From Allostella vacuolata (GTDB taxonomy: Bacteria > Pseudomonadota > Alphaproteobacteria > ATCC43930 > Allostellaceae), in contig AP019702.1 of the NCBI GenBank assembly GCA_006739055.1, forward strand, positions 806,501-870,500: a stretch of DNA of 64,000 nt. Reading direction: 5' to 3'. Positions 9,521 to 19,984 of this stretch are shown here, piece after piece. The notes under the pieces were generated by a model. The model was given only the letters and a program-made list of their open reading frames with translations, ran no database searches and was not told where the DNA came from. Each line of letters begins with the position of its first letter. The stretch's first letter is position 1. The translations under genes were made by a program, and so were the position numbers.

Positions 9521-9764
9521 GGGTCGGGCGGCGGCCGGCGGCAAGAGGGGCGAAGGGGGCGGCGAGGGGACGCAGGGGGGCCTTCAGGCCGCCCCAAGTC
9601 TTTGCAGCGGGGCGCTTTTGCTTTATAGCCCAAGCCGTTCTGACGCCAGGGGACGGCGTCTCCGGCCGTGCGGCAGCGTGTCGCATCCCTTGGGGCGGTG
9701 ATCCGTCTAGCTTGCGCCCGCGCGGACGACGGCCGACCCGTCCGTTCGATGAAGGTGACACTAG

Positions 9765-10340
9765 ATGGCGAATTCCCCTGCTAACGCCTCCCATGCCGGC
9801 AACGGGCATCCGTCCGGCCATGAGGAAGGCGGTACCCGTCGTGATTTCCTCTTCCTGGCGGCGGGTGCCGTGGGCGGGATCGGCGTGGCTTCGGCCGTCT
9901 GGCCGTTCATCAGCTCGCTCAACCCGTCGGCGGACGTGCTGGCCCTGTCCTCGACCGAACTGGACCTCACCCCGATCCGGGACGGCCAGGCCGTCACGGT
10001 GACGTGGCGCGGCAAGCCGGTCTTCGTGCGCCGCCGGACCGCCGAAGAGATCAAGCTCGCGACCGACGTCCCGCTCGCCGACCTGCCGGACCCGCAGACC
10101 GACCAGGCCCGGGTCAAGAAGCCGGAATGGCTGATCGTCGTCGGCGTCTGCACGCATCTCGGTTGCGTCCCGCTCGGCCAGAAGGCGACCGACCCGCGGG
10201 GCGACTATGGCGGGTGGTTCTGCCCGTGCCACGGCTCGCACTACGACACCTCCGGCCGCATCCGGAAGGGACCTGCCCCGGCGAACCTCACGGTCCCCGG
10301 CTACGAGTTCCTGACCGACACCTCGATCCGCATCGGGTAA
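9765..10340 (+). CDS. petA: Ubiquinol-cytochrome c reductase Rieske iron-sulfur subunit
   Basis: A 191-residue Rieske [2Fe-2S] protein of complex III. A hydrophilic leader is followed by a Tat-like [16 protein letters not shown] anchor helix (about residues 25-45). Cluster ligands are in CTHLGCVPL and [19 protein letters not shown], with both Cys-His pairs and the disulfide cysteines present. The C-terminal [17 protein letters not shown] is typical. It heads petABC, with 10 bp to petB. The 244-bp spacer back to trmL holds an AT-richer stretch that should contain the operon promoter, though I cannot place a clear -10/-35 pair. Confidence 0.96.
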   Translation: MANSPANASHAGNGHPSGHEEGGTRRDFLFLAAGAVGGIGVASAVWPFISSLNPSADVLALSSTELDLTPIRDGQAVTVTWRGKPVFVRRRTAEEIKLATDVPLADLPDPQTDQARVKKPEWLIVVGVCTHLGCVPLGQKATDPRGDYGGWFCPCHGSHYDTSGRIRKGPAPANLTVPGYEFLTDTSIRIG

Positions 10341-10350
10341 GGGAAGCGTC

Positions 10351-11598
10351 ATGGCCCTGCAGTCTCAGAACGCGATCATCCGGTGGGTGGACCACCGGCT
10401 GCCCGTATTCTCGTTCATGAACCACGAGTTGAACGAGTATCCGACGCCGCGGAACCTCAACTACTGGTGGAATTTCGGCTCGCTCGCCGGCATCGTCCTG
10501 GTGATCATGATCGCCACGGGCGTGTTCCTGGCGATGCAGTACACGCCGCACACCGCCCATGCGTTCGACAGCGTCGAGCGGATCATGCGCGACGTCAACT
10601 TCGGTTGGCTGATCCGCTACATCCACATGAACGGCGCCTCGTTCTTCTTCATCGTCGTCTTCATCCATATCTTCCGCGGGCTCTATTACGGATCCTACAA
10701 GGCCCCGCGCGAGATCCTGTGGATGCTGGGCGTCGTCATCCTGCTGCTGATGATGGCGACGGCGTTCCTCGGCTACGTGCTGCCCTGGGGGCAGATGAGC
10801 TTCTGGGGGGCGACCGTCATCACCAACCTGTTCTCGGCCTTCCCGCTGGTCGGCGAGAGCATCGTGACCTGGCTGTGGGGCGGCTTCTCGGTCGACAACC
10901 CGACGCTCAACCGCTTCTTCGCGCTGCACTTCCTGCTGCCGTTCGTCATCGTCGGCGTGGTCGTGCTGCACATCGTGGCGCTGCACCAGCACGGGTCGAA
11001 CAACCCGCTCGGCATCGAGCGCAAGGGCCCGCAGGATTCGATCCCGTTCCACCCGTACTACACGATCAAGGACCTGTTCGGCCTGGGCGTGTTCCTGATC
11101 ATCATGTCGGCCTTCGTGTTCTTCGCGCCGAACTTCATGGGCCACCCGGACAACTACATCCCGGCCAACCCGATGGTGACGCCGGCGCACATCGTCCCCG
11201 AATGGTACTTCCTGCCGTTCTACGCGATCCTGCGCGCGGTGCCGGACAAGCTGGGTGGCGTGCTGCTGATGTTCGGCGCGGTGGCGGTGCTGTTCATCGT
11301 GCCGTGGCTCGACACCTCGCGGGTGCGCAGCGCCAAGTTCCGGCCGATCTACCGCCAGTTCTTCTGGTTGCTGGTGATCGACTGCTTCGTGCTGGGCTGG
11401 GTTGGCGGCAACCCGCCGGAAGGGGCGTTCATCGTCATCGGCCGCCTCGCCACGGTCTACTACTTCCTCCACTTCCTCGTGATCCTGCCGCTGCTCGGCA
11501 AGCTGGAACGGCCGCTGCCGCTGCCCGCCAGCATCGCGGAGCCGGTTCTGCCGGGCGGCCTTGCCGGGGCCGGTGCCGCACCGATGGAGAAGCGCTGA
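10351..11598 (+). CDS. petB: Cytochrome b of the bc1 complex
   Basis: A 415-residue, eight-helix cytochrome b. The Qo-site motif is present in full ([20 protein letters not shown]), as are [17 protein letters not shown] and the haem-binding histidine pairs in [19 protein letters not shown] and [20 protein letters not shown]. Length fits the unsplit proteobacterial cytochrome b. It transfers electrons between ubiquinol and the low/high potential haems to build proton-motive force. The gene starts 10 bp after petA behind a GGGAAG ribosome site and its TGA overlaps the petC ATG. Confidence 0.97.
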   Translation: MALQSQNAIIRWVDHRLPVFSFMNHELNEYPTPRNLNYWWNFGSLAGIVLVIMIATGVFLAMQYTPHTAHAFDSVERIMRDVNFGWLIRYIHMNGASFFFIVVFIHIFRGLYYGSYKAPREILWMLGVVILLLMMATAFLGYVLPWGQMSFWGATVITNLFSAFPLVGESIVTWLWGGFSVDNPTLNRFFALHFLLPFVIVGVVVLHIVALHQHGSNNPLGIERKGPQDSIPFHPYYTIKDLFGLGVFLIIMSAFVFFAPNFMGHPDNYIPANPMVTPAHIVPEWYFLPFYAILRAVPDKLGGVLLMFGAVAVLFIVPWLDTSRVRSAKFRPIYRQFFWLLVIDCFVLGWVGGNPPEGAFIVIGRLATVYYFLHFLVILPLLGKLERPLPLPASIAEPVLPGGLAGAGAAPMEKR

Positions 11599-12353
11599 TG
11601 CGTAAGTTCCTCCTCGCCACCGTCCTGGCCGCGGGCCTGGCGGGCCCGGCCTTCGCCGCCGGTGATGCGCCCAAGCCGCCGGCACAGGACTGGTCGTTCG
11701 GCGGCCTGTTCGGCACCTTCGACCGGGCGTCCGCGCAGCGCGGCTTCCAGGTCTACAAGGAGGTCTGCTCGGCCTGCCACGGCGCCTATCACCTCGCCTA
11801 CCGCAACCTGGCGGCGATCGGCTTCAACGAAGACGAGGTCAAGGGCATCGCCGCCGGGGTGACGGTGCGCGACGGCCCGAACGACGAGGGCGAGATGTTC
11901 GAGCGGCCGGGCCGCCCGTCCGACAAGTTCGCCCGTCCCTTCGCCAACGAGAAGGCGGCGCGGGCGGCCAACAACGGCGCCTATCCGCCCGACCTGTCGC
12001 TGATGACCAAGGCGCGCCCCGACGGCGCGAACTACGTCCACGGCCTGCTGACCGGCTACGCACCGCCGCCGGCCGGCGTCACGATGGGCGAGGGGATGAA
12101 CTACAACAAGTACTTCCCCGGCCATCAGATCGCCATGGCGCCGCCGCTCAACGAGAACGGCGTCACCTATTCCGACGGCACGCCGGCCAGCGTCGACCAG
12201 ATGGCCCGCGACGTGACCACCTTCCTCGCCTGGGCGGCCGAGCCCGAGATGGAGGAGCGCAAGAAGACCGGGATCAAGGTGATCCTGTTCCTCCTGGTGC
12301 TGACCGGCCTGCTCTACGCCACCAAGCGGAAGATCTGGGCCGCGATCCACTGA
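11598..12353 (+). CDS. petC: Cytochrome c1 of the bc1 complex
   Basis: A 251-residue membrane-anchored c-type cytochrome. Residues 1-21 form a signal peptide ([20 protein letters not shown]). The haem attachment motif CSACH is near residue 54, and the axial methionine is probably in GHQIAMAPPL. A C-terminal membrane helix (KVILFLLVLTGLLYATKRKIW) anchors it. It takes electrons from the Rieske protein to a soluble cytochrome c. TGATG overlap with petB supports coupled translation. A strong hairpin about 30 bp downstream probably ends the transcript. Confidence 0.96.
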   Translation: MRKFLLATVLAAGLAGPAFAAGDAPKPPAQDWSFGGLFGTFDRASAQRGFQVYKEVCSACHGAYHLAYRNLAAIGFNEDEVKGIAAGVTVRDGPNDEGEMFERPGRPSDKFARPFANEKAARAANNGAYPPDLSLMTKARPDGANYVHGLLTGYAPPPAGVTMGEGMNYNKYFPGHQIAMAPPLNENGVTYSDGTPASVDQMARDVTTFLAWAAEPEMEERKKTGIKVILFLLVLTGLLYATKRKIWAAIH

Positions 12354-12381
12354 CGCCGGGCGGGGTTCGCTTGTCCCGCGG

Positions 12382-12410
12382 CGGGCCGCCATCCACCGGA
12401 TGGCGGCCCG
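12382..12410 (+). terminator. Hairpin after petABC
   Basis: A perfect 13-bp stem (12382-12394 with 12398-12410) and a 3-base loop, followed by TTCGCGTTT. Its position just after the petC stop suits an intrinsic terminator, although the T-tract is weak, so partial read-through into the SMR gene is possible. Confidence 0.6.
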
Positions 12411-12432
12411 TTCGCGTTTCCGGGGGCGCGCC

Positions 12433-12771
12433 ATGATCGACATCGCCTACCTCTATCTGGGCGTCGCCATCCTGACCGAGATCGCCGCGACCTCCGCGCT
12501 CAAGGCTTCGGACGGTTTCACCCGGCCGCTGCCGGCGGTCTTCTCGGCAGCGGGATACGTCGTCTCTTTCTACTGCCTGTCGCTGGCGCTGCGTACCCTG
12601 CCGCTCGGCATCGCCTATGCCCTGTGGTCGGGGGTCGGCATCGTCCTGCTTGCCGCCATCGGCTGGATCTGGTTCCGCCAGCGGCTGGACGCCCCGGCGA
12701 TCCTCGGCCTCCTGCTGATCATCGCCGGCATCCTCGTCATCAAGGTCTTCTCCCGCACCGCGGGGCGATAG
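12433..12771 (+). CDS. Small multidrug resistance (SMR) family transporter
   Basis: A 112-residue, four-helix protein of the EmrE/SugE family, which exports cationic compounds or guanidinium in exchange for protons as an antiparallel dimer. The essential membrane glutamate is E16 in ILTEIAATSALKAS, and the LGIAYALWSGVGIVL segment (helix 3) is highly conserved. Length is standard. ATG 12433 follows GGGGGCGCGCC with no good Shine-Dalgarno. It sits between petABC and mtnP and may be read through from petC. Substrate subclass (drug versus guanidinium) cannot be fixed from sequence alone. Confidence 0.88.
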   Translation: MIDIAYLYLGVAILTEIAATSALKASDGFTRPLPAVFSAAGYVVSFYCLSLALRTLPLGIAYALWSGVGIVLLAAIGWIWFRQRLDAPAILGLLLIIAGILVIKVFSRTAGR

Positions 12772-12801
12772 TATGGAGGCCATGCAGGGAAGGGGTGGCC
12801 G

Positions 12802-13701
12802 ATGCGCGTGCCAGGAAACCCCGTGGTCGTCGGCGTCCTCGGCGGCAGCGGGCTCTATCAGATCGCCGGGCTGGCGGACGGGGAGTGGCGTCCGGTGGAA
12901 AGCCCCTGGGGCACCCCGTCGGATGCCGTCTGCTTCGGGACGATCGGCGGGGTGCCGGTGCGCTTCCTGCCGCGGCATGGGCGCGGGCACCGGCTGCCGC
13001 CGTCGGAGATCGACTTCCGCGCCAACATCGATGCGCTGAAGCGGGCCGGCGCCACCATCATCGTCTCGCTGAGCGCGGTCGGCTCGCTGCGCGGGCACCT
13101 GCCGCCCGGCGCCTTCGTGCTGGTCGACCAGTTCATCGACCGCACCTTCGCCCGCGCCAAGAGCTTCTTCGGCACCGGCTGCGTCGGCCATGTCTCGGTC
13201 GCCCGCCCGGTCTGCCGCCATGTCGGCGACCATGTCTGCCAGGCAGCGGCGGACGTCGGCCTCGACCTCCATCGCGGCGGCACCTACCTCGCCATGGAAG
13301 GCCCGCAATTCTCGACCTTCGCCGAATCGGAGCTCTATCGCGCCTGGAACTGCGACGTCATCGGCATGACCAACATGCCGGAGGCGAAGCTGATCCGCGA
13401 GGCGGAGATGTGCTACGCCAGCATCGCCATGGTCACCGATTATGATTGCTGGCACCCCGACCAGGCTGACGTGACGGTCGACCAGATCGTCGCCGTCCTG
13501 CACCGCAATGCCGCCCGCGCCCGCGAGCTGGTCCAGGCGCTGGTGCCGCGCCTGGCGGCCCATGCCGGCCCGTGCCCGCAAGGCTGCCACACCGCGCTCG
13601 ACCATGCGTTGATCACCGCGCCCGAGGCGCGCGACCCGGCCCTGCTGGCCAGGCTGGACGCGGTGGCGGGGCGGGTGCTGCATCCCCGGGCGGGCCGCTA
13701 G
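12802..13701 (+). CDS. mtnP: S-methyl-5'-thioadenosine phosphorylase
   Basis: A 299-residue purine-nucleoside phosphorylase-fold enzyme that splits methylthioadenosine into adenine and methylthioribose-1-phosphate. Visible signatures are GVLGGSGLYQI (phosphate site), PRHGRGHRLPPSEI, VSLSAVGSLRG, TYLAMEGPQFSTFAES and VIGMTNMPEAKLIREAEM followed by VTDYDCW, all characteristic of MtnP rather than PNP. It is directly followed by mtnA with no spacer, so the first two methionine-salvage steps are co-expressed. Length fits the family. Confidence 0.95.
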   Translation: MRVPGNPVVVGVLGGSGLYQIAGLADGEWRPVESPWGTPSDAVCFGTIGGVPVRFLPRHGRGHRLPPSEIDFRANIDALKRAGATIIVSLSAVGSLRGHLPPGAFVLVDQFIDRTFARAKSFFGTGCVGHVSVARPVCRHVGDHVCQAAADVGLDLHRGGTYLAMEGPQFSTFAESELYRAWNCDVIGMTNMPEAKLIREAEMCYASIAMVTDYDCWHPDQADVTVDQIVAVLHRNAARARELVQALVPRLAAHAGPCPQGCHTALDHALITAPEARDPALLARLDAVAGRVLHPRAGR

Positions 13702-14793
<1,092 letters not shown>

Positions 14794-14799
14794 AGCCCT

Positions 14800-14819
14800 C
14801 TGTGGCGCTGCCGCCACAG
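14800..14819 (+). terminator. Hairpin after mtnA
   Basis: An 8-bp perfect stem (CTGTGGCG / CGCCACAG) with a 4-base loop, seven bases after the mtnA stop. No T-run follows, so it is only a candidate terminator. The remaining spacer to 14969 is AT-richer (TCAATATTCAATAGTTACTG) and probably contains the promoter of the RTX gene. Confidence 0.4.
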
Positions 14820-14969
14820 CTAAGGCTGTCAATATTCAATAGTTACTGTAGTCAGAACAAGCGACTTGCGTTCAGGCGATTCGGAAGCCAAGTTGCGGAG
14901 GTCGCGCTCGTTGGACTGGGAGCGGCAAGTGCCATACGGGGGGGTGGTGTACGGGAAGGGTAGCCGCTC

Positions 14970-16829
14970 ATGGCGATTTTCAGTTGGGATGGCGTCAGCA
15001 ATCTCGATCTCAAGGTCCTTGGACAGTCGTTCGATTTCCGCACGGACGTGCTCCAGATCTCGGATCCGGGCCTGCAGGCCAGTCAGTTCGACGTCGTCGA
15101 GGTCGGCACCGACCTGGCGATCGTCAAGGTGCGGGACGAGAACGGCGAGCCGCTTCCATCTTCCGAAGTGACCTACGCGTACATCCCGAACATGGTCATC
15201 CGCCAGGTCGGCGGGACCGGCACGACAGCCGCCACCGTCAACATCGTCATGTCCAATGGCGGCCAGCTGTGGGTCGGCGACCGCCTGACGGACACGATCC
15301 TGGACGATGCCGGCAACGACATCACCGACCTGTCGACCCAGCTGCAGTCCGTGCAGGTCTACGGCCTGGGCGGGGCGGACACGATCTGGGGCGGCGAAGG
15401 CGCGGACCGCATCTACGGCAACACCGGTGCCGACTGGATCCGCGGCGGCAAGGGCAATGATTCCATCTATGGCGGTCGCGACAACGACACCATCGAGGGC
15501 GGCGACGGAAACGACCAGATCGCGGGCGATCTCGGCAACGACAGCCTGCTGGGCGGGGCCGGCGACGACATCCTCTATGGCGGCCAGGGCAACGACGTGC
15601 TCGACCCGGGCACCGGCAACGACACGCTGTTCGCCGGCCAGGGCAACGACACGGTGGCGATGGGCAACAGCGACACCGGCGACAAGCTCATCTACATGGA
15701 CAAGGGACAGGACTACGTCTCGATCGTCTCCACCACCGGCAACCATCTGGTCTATCTCGGCGACAACAACGACATCGCGGTGATGAGCGCCAATGCCGGC
15801 GAGATCCAGGTCTTCGGCGACGGCGGCAACGACACCATCCGCTCGCAGAACTACGGTGCCGACACGCTCGATGGCGGCGAGGACAACGACTACCTGGTGA
15901 TCGAAGACGGCTCGGTCGGCGCCAAGACGCTGATCGGCGGCCTCGGCGCCGACGAGATCCACATCCTCGACAGCTCCGGCGGCGTGTATGGCATCCAGCC
16001 GAACACCCAGATCTCGGTCGATGCCGGCGAAGGCAACGATTCGGTCTACTACGAGCGCGGCCTCTTCATCGGCGACCAGAACAATGGCGGCACCGGCCAG
16101 GACGTCATCTCCTTTTCCGGCGAGACGAACCTGCAGCTGCGCGACCTGTCGCTGCAGAACTTCGAGACGGTCAACTTCAGCGCCGAGGATGACGCCGTCA
16201 TCTTCGCCGACGGCAACGTGGCGGCCGGGGCGAAGCTGGTGGTCAATGCCGGCATCGGCTCGGACGTGATCGATGGATCGGCCGAGACCGACGGCGTGTT
16301 CTCCATGTTCGGCGGCGAGGGTGCCGACACGCTGATCGGCGGCGCCGGGGCCGACACGCTGGAAGGCGGGGCGGGCAACGACTTCCTCGACGGCGGGGCG
16401 GGGCAGGACGTCTATGTGATCCGCGACGCCGTCGCCGACGGGGTCGACCGCTTCGTCTTCGAGGCCGGCGAGGACGTGCTGGCGTTCGACGGCAACGGCT
16501 TCGACGGCATGGGTGCGATCTCCGCCTACAAGGGGGCCTCGGGGGCGGAGGCCGATGCCAACACCAACCTCTACATCGCGACCGGCGAGAACTATTTCAG
16601 CGTCGGCGATTTTTACGACCAGTTCGTGACCACCATCGACGACCAGAGCGACCGGCCCGTCTTCTACATGTTCTACAACTCGGGCACGGGCAACGCCGAG
16701 CTGTGGTGGGACCTGGACCAGGACTCGGACGGCTTCGCCGACGCCGAACTCGTCGCGGTCTTCGACAACATCACCGGCGGCTCCAGCGCGCTCGGCAACA
16801 TCGAGCTCGACCAGTTCGTCGTTCTCTGA
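14970..16829 (+). CDS. RTX-type calcium-binding repeat protein
   Basis: A 619-residue acidic protein without an N-terminal signal peptide. Residues about 130-230 hold consecutive nonapeptide RTX repeats of the form GGxGNDxIx (GGKGNDSIYGG, GGDGNDQIAGD, GGAGDDILYGG, GGQGNDVLDPG), with a second cluster near 450-480 (GGEGADTLIGGAGADTLEGG). These bind Ca2+ after export. The family is normally secreted by a type I system using a C-terminal signal; the end here (GNIELDQFVVL) is hydrophobic and acidic as expected. No type I secretion genes are nearby. No enzymatic domain is recognised, so adhesin or S-layer-like roles are possible. Confidence 0.85.
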   Translation: MAIFSWDGVSNLDLKVLGQSFDFRTDVLQISDPGLQASQFDVVEVGTDLAIVKVRDENGEPLPSSEVTYAYIPNMVIRQVGGTGTTAATVNIVMSNGGQLWVGDRLTDTILDDAGNDITDLSTQLQSVQVYGLGGADTIWGGEGADRIYGNTGADWIRGGKGNDSIYGGRDNDTIEGGDGNDQIAGDLGNDSLLGGAGDDILYGGQGNDVLDPGTGNDTLFAGQGNDTVAMGNSDTGDKLIYMDKGQDYVSIVSTTGNHLVYLGDNNDIAVMSANAGEIQVFGDGGNDTIRSQNYGADTLDGGEDNDYLVIEDGSVGAKTLIGGLGADEIHILDSSGGVYGIQPNTQISVDAGEGNDSVYYERGLFIGDQNNGGTGQDVISFSGETNLQLRDLSLQNFETVNFSAEDDAVIFADGNVAAGAKLVVNAGIGSDVIDGSAETDGVFSMFGGEGADTLIGGAGADTLEGGAGNDFLDGGAGQDVYVIRDAVADGVDRFVFEAGEDVLAFDGNGFDGMGAISAYKGASGAEADANTNLYIATGENYFSVGDFYDQFVTTIDDQSDRPVFYMFYNSGTGNAELWWDLDQDSDGFADAELVAVFDNITGGSSALGNIELDQFVVL

Positions 16830-16838
16830 GGGGAAGCG

Positions 16839-16870
16839 CCACCCTCCCCGCCGCCAGGCGGGGAGGGTGG
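16839..16870. terminator. Bidirectional terminator between RTX gene and dienelactone hydrolase
   Basis: A perfect 14-bp stem (16839-16852 with 16857-16870) with loop GCCA, lying between two convergent genes. The symmetry and position suggest it ends transcription from both sides, although flanking T-runs are absent. Confidence 0.7.
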
Positions 16871-16877
16871 TCGCCCG

Positions 16878-17546
16878 TTATGCCAGGTGCCGGGCGAAGA
16901 AGGCCTGGGTGCGTTCCCAGGCCTGCTCGGCGCAAGCCGGCGTGAAGTCCTTGCGCTCGTCGCAGGCAAAGCCGTGGCCGGCCGGGTAGACATGGATCTC
17001 CACCTCCGGCTGGGCGCGGGCGATCGTCAGCACGTCGGCCATCGGGATGCCGCCGTCGCGGTCGCCGAAATGCAGCATCGTCGGCACCTTCGGCGTCTCG
17101 CCCAGGAAGGGCACGATCTGGCCGCCGTAATAGCCGACCGCGGCCGCCACCGGCAGGCGGGCGGCGGACAGGTAGGCGACCGAGCCGCCCCAGCAGAAGC
17201 CGACCGTACCCACCTTCAGCCCTTCGCCCGCCAGGAGCGCCACGGCGGCCCCGATGTCGGCGATCACCGCGTTCCAGTCGGTCTTCGCCCGGATGGCGAC
17301 GCCGCGCGCGATGTCGTCCGGCGTGTAGCCCAGCTGCACGCCGCGCTCGACCCGGTCGAAGATGGCAGGTGCCACCGCCGCATAGCCGGCCGCGGCATAG
17401 CGGTCGGCGACGTTGCGCATGTGCGGGTTGACGCCGAAGATCTCCTGGATGACGACGATGCCGGCCTTGGGCGTGCCGGCCGGGTCCGCGCGATAGGCGC
17501 CGAGCCGGTGGCCGTCCTTGGCCGAGAGTTCGATGTCCTTGCCCAT
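16878..17546 (-). CDS. Dienelactone hydrolase family protein
   Basis: A 222-residue alpha/beta hydrolase. The nucleophile Cys is in VGFCWGGSVAY, the Asp in HFGDRDGGIP and the His in YPAGHGFACD, giving the C-D-H triad of dienelactone hydrolases. These enzymes hydrolyse dienelactone in aromatic degradation, but many members have other ester substrates, and no catechol-pathway genes are near. ATG 17546 is preceded by AAGGAG (read on the minus strand), which decides this start. It lies 23 bp after the first M20 amidohydrolase gene and may share its transcript. Confidence 0.9.
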   Translation of the reverse strand: MGKDIELSAKDGHRLGAYRADPAGTPKAGIVVIQEIFGVNPHMRNVADRYAAAGYAAVAPAIFDRVERGVQLGYTPDDIARGVAIRAKTDWNAVIADIGAAVALLAGEGLKVGTVGFCWGGSVAYLSAARLPVAAAVGYYGGQIVPFLGETPKVPTMLHFGDRDGGIPMADVLTIARAQPEVEIHVYPAGHGFACDERKDFTPACAEQAWERTQAFFARHLA

Positions 17547-17569
17547 GAAAGGCTCCTTCCTGGTTTCGA

Positions 17570-18757
17570 TCAGGCCGCGGCCGGGGCGCCGAGCTTGGCC
17601 TCGACCAGGCGGGCGAACAGCGTGGCGCCCAGCGGCAGGACCTCGTCGTTGAAGTCGTAGCCGGGGTTGTGCACCTCGCAGCTGCCGCCGCCGTCCGGCC
17701 CGCCCCCCTGGCCTGTCAGGATGAAGGCGCCCGGCACCGCCTGCAGCATGTACGAGAAATCTTCCGATCCCATGACGAGCGCGCCGTTGCGGTTGACGTT
17801 CTCCTCGCCGACCAGGGAGGCGGCCACGTCGGCGATGTAGTTCGCCTCGGTCGCGTCGTTGACGAGCGGCGGGTAGCCCTTGCGGATGCTGCACGCGGCG
17901 GTGGCACCGTAGGCGGCCGCGACCTGGGTCGCCACCCGCTCCAGCTGCTGCATCATCTGGTCCATCACCTCGGTGCGGAAGGCGCGGATGGTGCCGCGCA
18001 GGACGCAGGTCTCGGGGATGACGTTGTAGGCGTCGCCGGCATGGATCTGGGTGATGCTGAGCACGGCCGGGTCGTGCGGCGACAGGCTGCGCGAGCGGAT
18101 CGTCTGGGCGGCGGTCACCACGTGCGAGGCCACCACCACCGGGTCGATGCCGGATTCGGGCCGGGCGCCATGGGCGCCCTTGCCCTTGATGGTGATGTCG
18201 AAGCTGCCGGCGCCGGCCATCATCGGGCCCGGGCGGATCTGGAACTTGCCGACCGGCAGGCTCGGCCGGTTGTGCATGCCGAAGACGCTGTCGCAGGGGA
18301 ATTTCTGGAACAGCCCCTCCTCGACCATCACCCGGCCGCCGCCGGGCCCCTCCTCGGCCGGCTGGAAGATGAAATGGACGGTGCCCTGGAAGTTGCGCGT
18401 CGCCGACAGGTAGCGGGCGGCCGTCAGCAGCATGGCGGTGTGGCCGTCATGGCCGCAGCCATGCATCCTGCCCTTGAACTTCGAGGCGTGCGCGAAGGTG
18501 TTCGCCTCCTGCATCGGCAGGCAGTCCATGTCGGCGCGCAGGCCGATGGAATTGGGGCTGTTGCCGACCCGGATGGTGCCGACGACGCCGGTCTTGGCGA
18601 TGCCGGTCGTCACCTCGCAGCCATATTCGCGCAGCCTCTCGGCGACGATGGCCGCGGTCCGCTCCTCCTCGAAGGCGAGCTCGGGATGGGCATGGATGTC
18701 GCGGCGGATAGCCGTCATTTCCTCGTGCCAGGCGGCGATGCGCTGTTCGATCTTCAT
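17570..18757 (-). CDS. M20 family amidohydrolase, copy A of three
   Basis: A 395-residue cytoplasmic metallopeptidase-type amidohydrolase (M20D; hippurate/N-acyl-amino-acid hydrolase group). It has RRDIHAHPELAFEE at the start, the metal-binding MHGCGHDGHTAML, PAEEGPGGGRVMVEEG with the catalytic Glu, and a late MGSEDFSYMLQAVPGAF. The central lid/dimerisation domain carries KGKGAHGARPESGIDPV. It would remove acyl groups from amino acids or conjugates. It is one of three closely similar tandem genes, last in the minus-strand order C-B-A. Substrate unknown. Confidence 0.9.
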   Translation of the reverse strand: MKIEQRIAAWHEEMTAIRRDIHAHPELAFEEERTAAIVAERLREYGCEVTTGIAKTGVVGTIRVGNSPNSIGLRADMDCLPMQEANTFAHASKFKGRMHGCGHDGHTAMLLTAARYLSATRNFQGTVHFIFQPAEEGPGGGRVMVEEGLFQKFPCDSVFGMHNRPSLPVGKFQIRPGPMMAGAGSFDITIKGKGAHGARPESGIDPVVVASHVVTAAQTIRSRSLSPHDPAVLSITQIHAGDAYNVIPETCVLRGTIRAFRTEVMDQMMQQLERVATQVAAAYGATAACSIRKGYPPLVNDATEANYIADVAASLVGEENVNRNGALVMGSEDFSYMLQAVPGAFILTGQGGGPDGGGSCEVHNPGYDFNDEVLPLGATLFARLVEAKLGAPAAA

Positions 18758-18776
18758 CGTGCGGATTCCCAGAAGG

Positions 18777-19976
18777 TCAGGATGCCTTGGCGGCCAGCTT
18801 CGCCTCGACCAGGCGGGCGAAGAGGGTGGCGCCGAGCGGCAGCAGGTCGTCGTTGAAGTCGTAGCCGGGGTTGTGCAGCTCGCAGCCGCCGACGCTGCCG
18901 CTGTGCCCTCCCCCTTGGCCCGACAGGATGAAGGCGCCCGGCACCGCCTCCAGCATGTAGGAGAAGTCCTCCGACCCCATCACCCGGGGGCCGTTGCGCT
19001 GGACGTTCTCCTCGCCCACCAGGCTGACGGCGACGTCGGCCATGAAGGCGGCCTCGGCCGGGTCGTTGACCAGCGGCGGATAGCCGGGGCGGATGTTGGG
19101 GGTGGCCTCGGCGCCGAAGGCGGCGGCCACGTCGCGGGCGATGCGGGCCAGCGCCGTCGTCACCTCGGTGCGCACCTGGTTGCTGTAGCAGCGGATGGTG
19201 CCGCGCAGCACGGCCGTCTCGGGGATGACGTTGTAGGCCTCGCCGGCATGGACCTGGGTGAAGCTCAGCACCACCGGCTCGTGCGGGCTGGTGTTGCGCG
19301 AGACGATGGTCTGGGCGGCGCCGACGATGTGGGCCGCCACCACCACCGGGTCGACCCCGGTCTCCGGCCGGGCGCCATGGGCGCCCTTGCCCTTGATGGC
19401 GATGTCGAAGCGGGTGCCGCCGGCCAGCATCGGGCCGGGCCGGATCGCGAACTGGCCGACCGGCAGGCTCGGCCGGTTGTGCATGGCGAACACGGCGTCG
19501 CAGGGGAACTTCTGGAACAGCCCCTCCTCGACCATCACCCGGCCGCCGCCGCCGCCCTCCTCGGCCGGCTGGAAGATCAGGTGCACGGTGCCCTGGAAGT
19601 TGCGGGTTTCGGCCAGGTACTTGGCGGCACCCAGCAGCATGGTGGTGTGCCCGTCATGGCCGCAGCCATGCATCTTGCCCTTGTACTTCGAGACATGGGC
19701 GAAGGTGTTGGTCTCCTCCATCGGCAGGCAGTCCATGTCGGCGCGCAGGCCGATGGAATTGGGGCTGTTGCCGACCCGGATGGTGCCGACCACGCCGGTC
19801 TTGGCGATGCCGGTCACCACCTCGCAGCCGAACTGGCGCAGCTTCTCGGCGACGATGCCGGCCGTGCGCTCCTCCTCGAAGGCGAGCTCGGGATGGGCGT
19901 GGATGTCGCGCCGCCAGCCGACCATCTCGTCGTGGAAGGCGGCGATGCGCGGCTCGATGTTCATTTTCTGCGTCAT
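18777..19976 (-). CDS. M20 family amidohydrolase, copy B of three
   Basis: A 399-residue paralogue of its two neighbours, with RRDIHAHPELAFEEERTAGI, MHGCGHDGHTTMLLGAAKYL, PAEEGGGGGRVMVEEG and MGSEDFSYMLEAVPGAF. Metal ligands and catalytic Glu are intact, so it should be active. It differs from the others mainly in the lid domain (HEPVVLSFTQVHAGEAYNV) and a glycine-rich QGGGHSGSVGG loop before the conserved HNPGYDFNDD. ATG 19976 has a GAGG site 6 bases upstream; the downstream ATG 19964 is an alternative. Only 8 bp separate it from copy C and 19 bp from copy A. Confidence 0.9.
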   Translation of the reverse strand: MTQKMNIEPRIAAFHDEMVGWRRDIHAHPELAFEEERTAGIVAEKLRQFGCEVVTGIAKTGVVGTIRVGNSPNSIGLRADMDCLPMEETNTFAHVSKYKGKMHGCGHDGHTTMLLGAAKYLAETRNFQGTVHLIFQPAEEGGGGGRVMVEEGLFQKFPCDAVFAMHNRPSLPVGQFAIRPGPMLAGGTRFDIAIKGKGAHGARPETGVDPVVVAAHIVGAAQTIVSRNTSPHEPVVLSFTQVHAGEAYNVIPETAVLRGTIRCYSNQVRTEVTTALARIARDVAAAFGAEATPNIRPGYPPLVNDPAEAAFMADVAVSLVGEENVQRNGPRVMGSEDFSYMLEAVPGAFILSGQGGGHSGSVGGCELHNPGYDFNDDLLPLGATLFARLVEAKLAAKAS

Positions 19977-19984
19977 CTGGGGCC

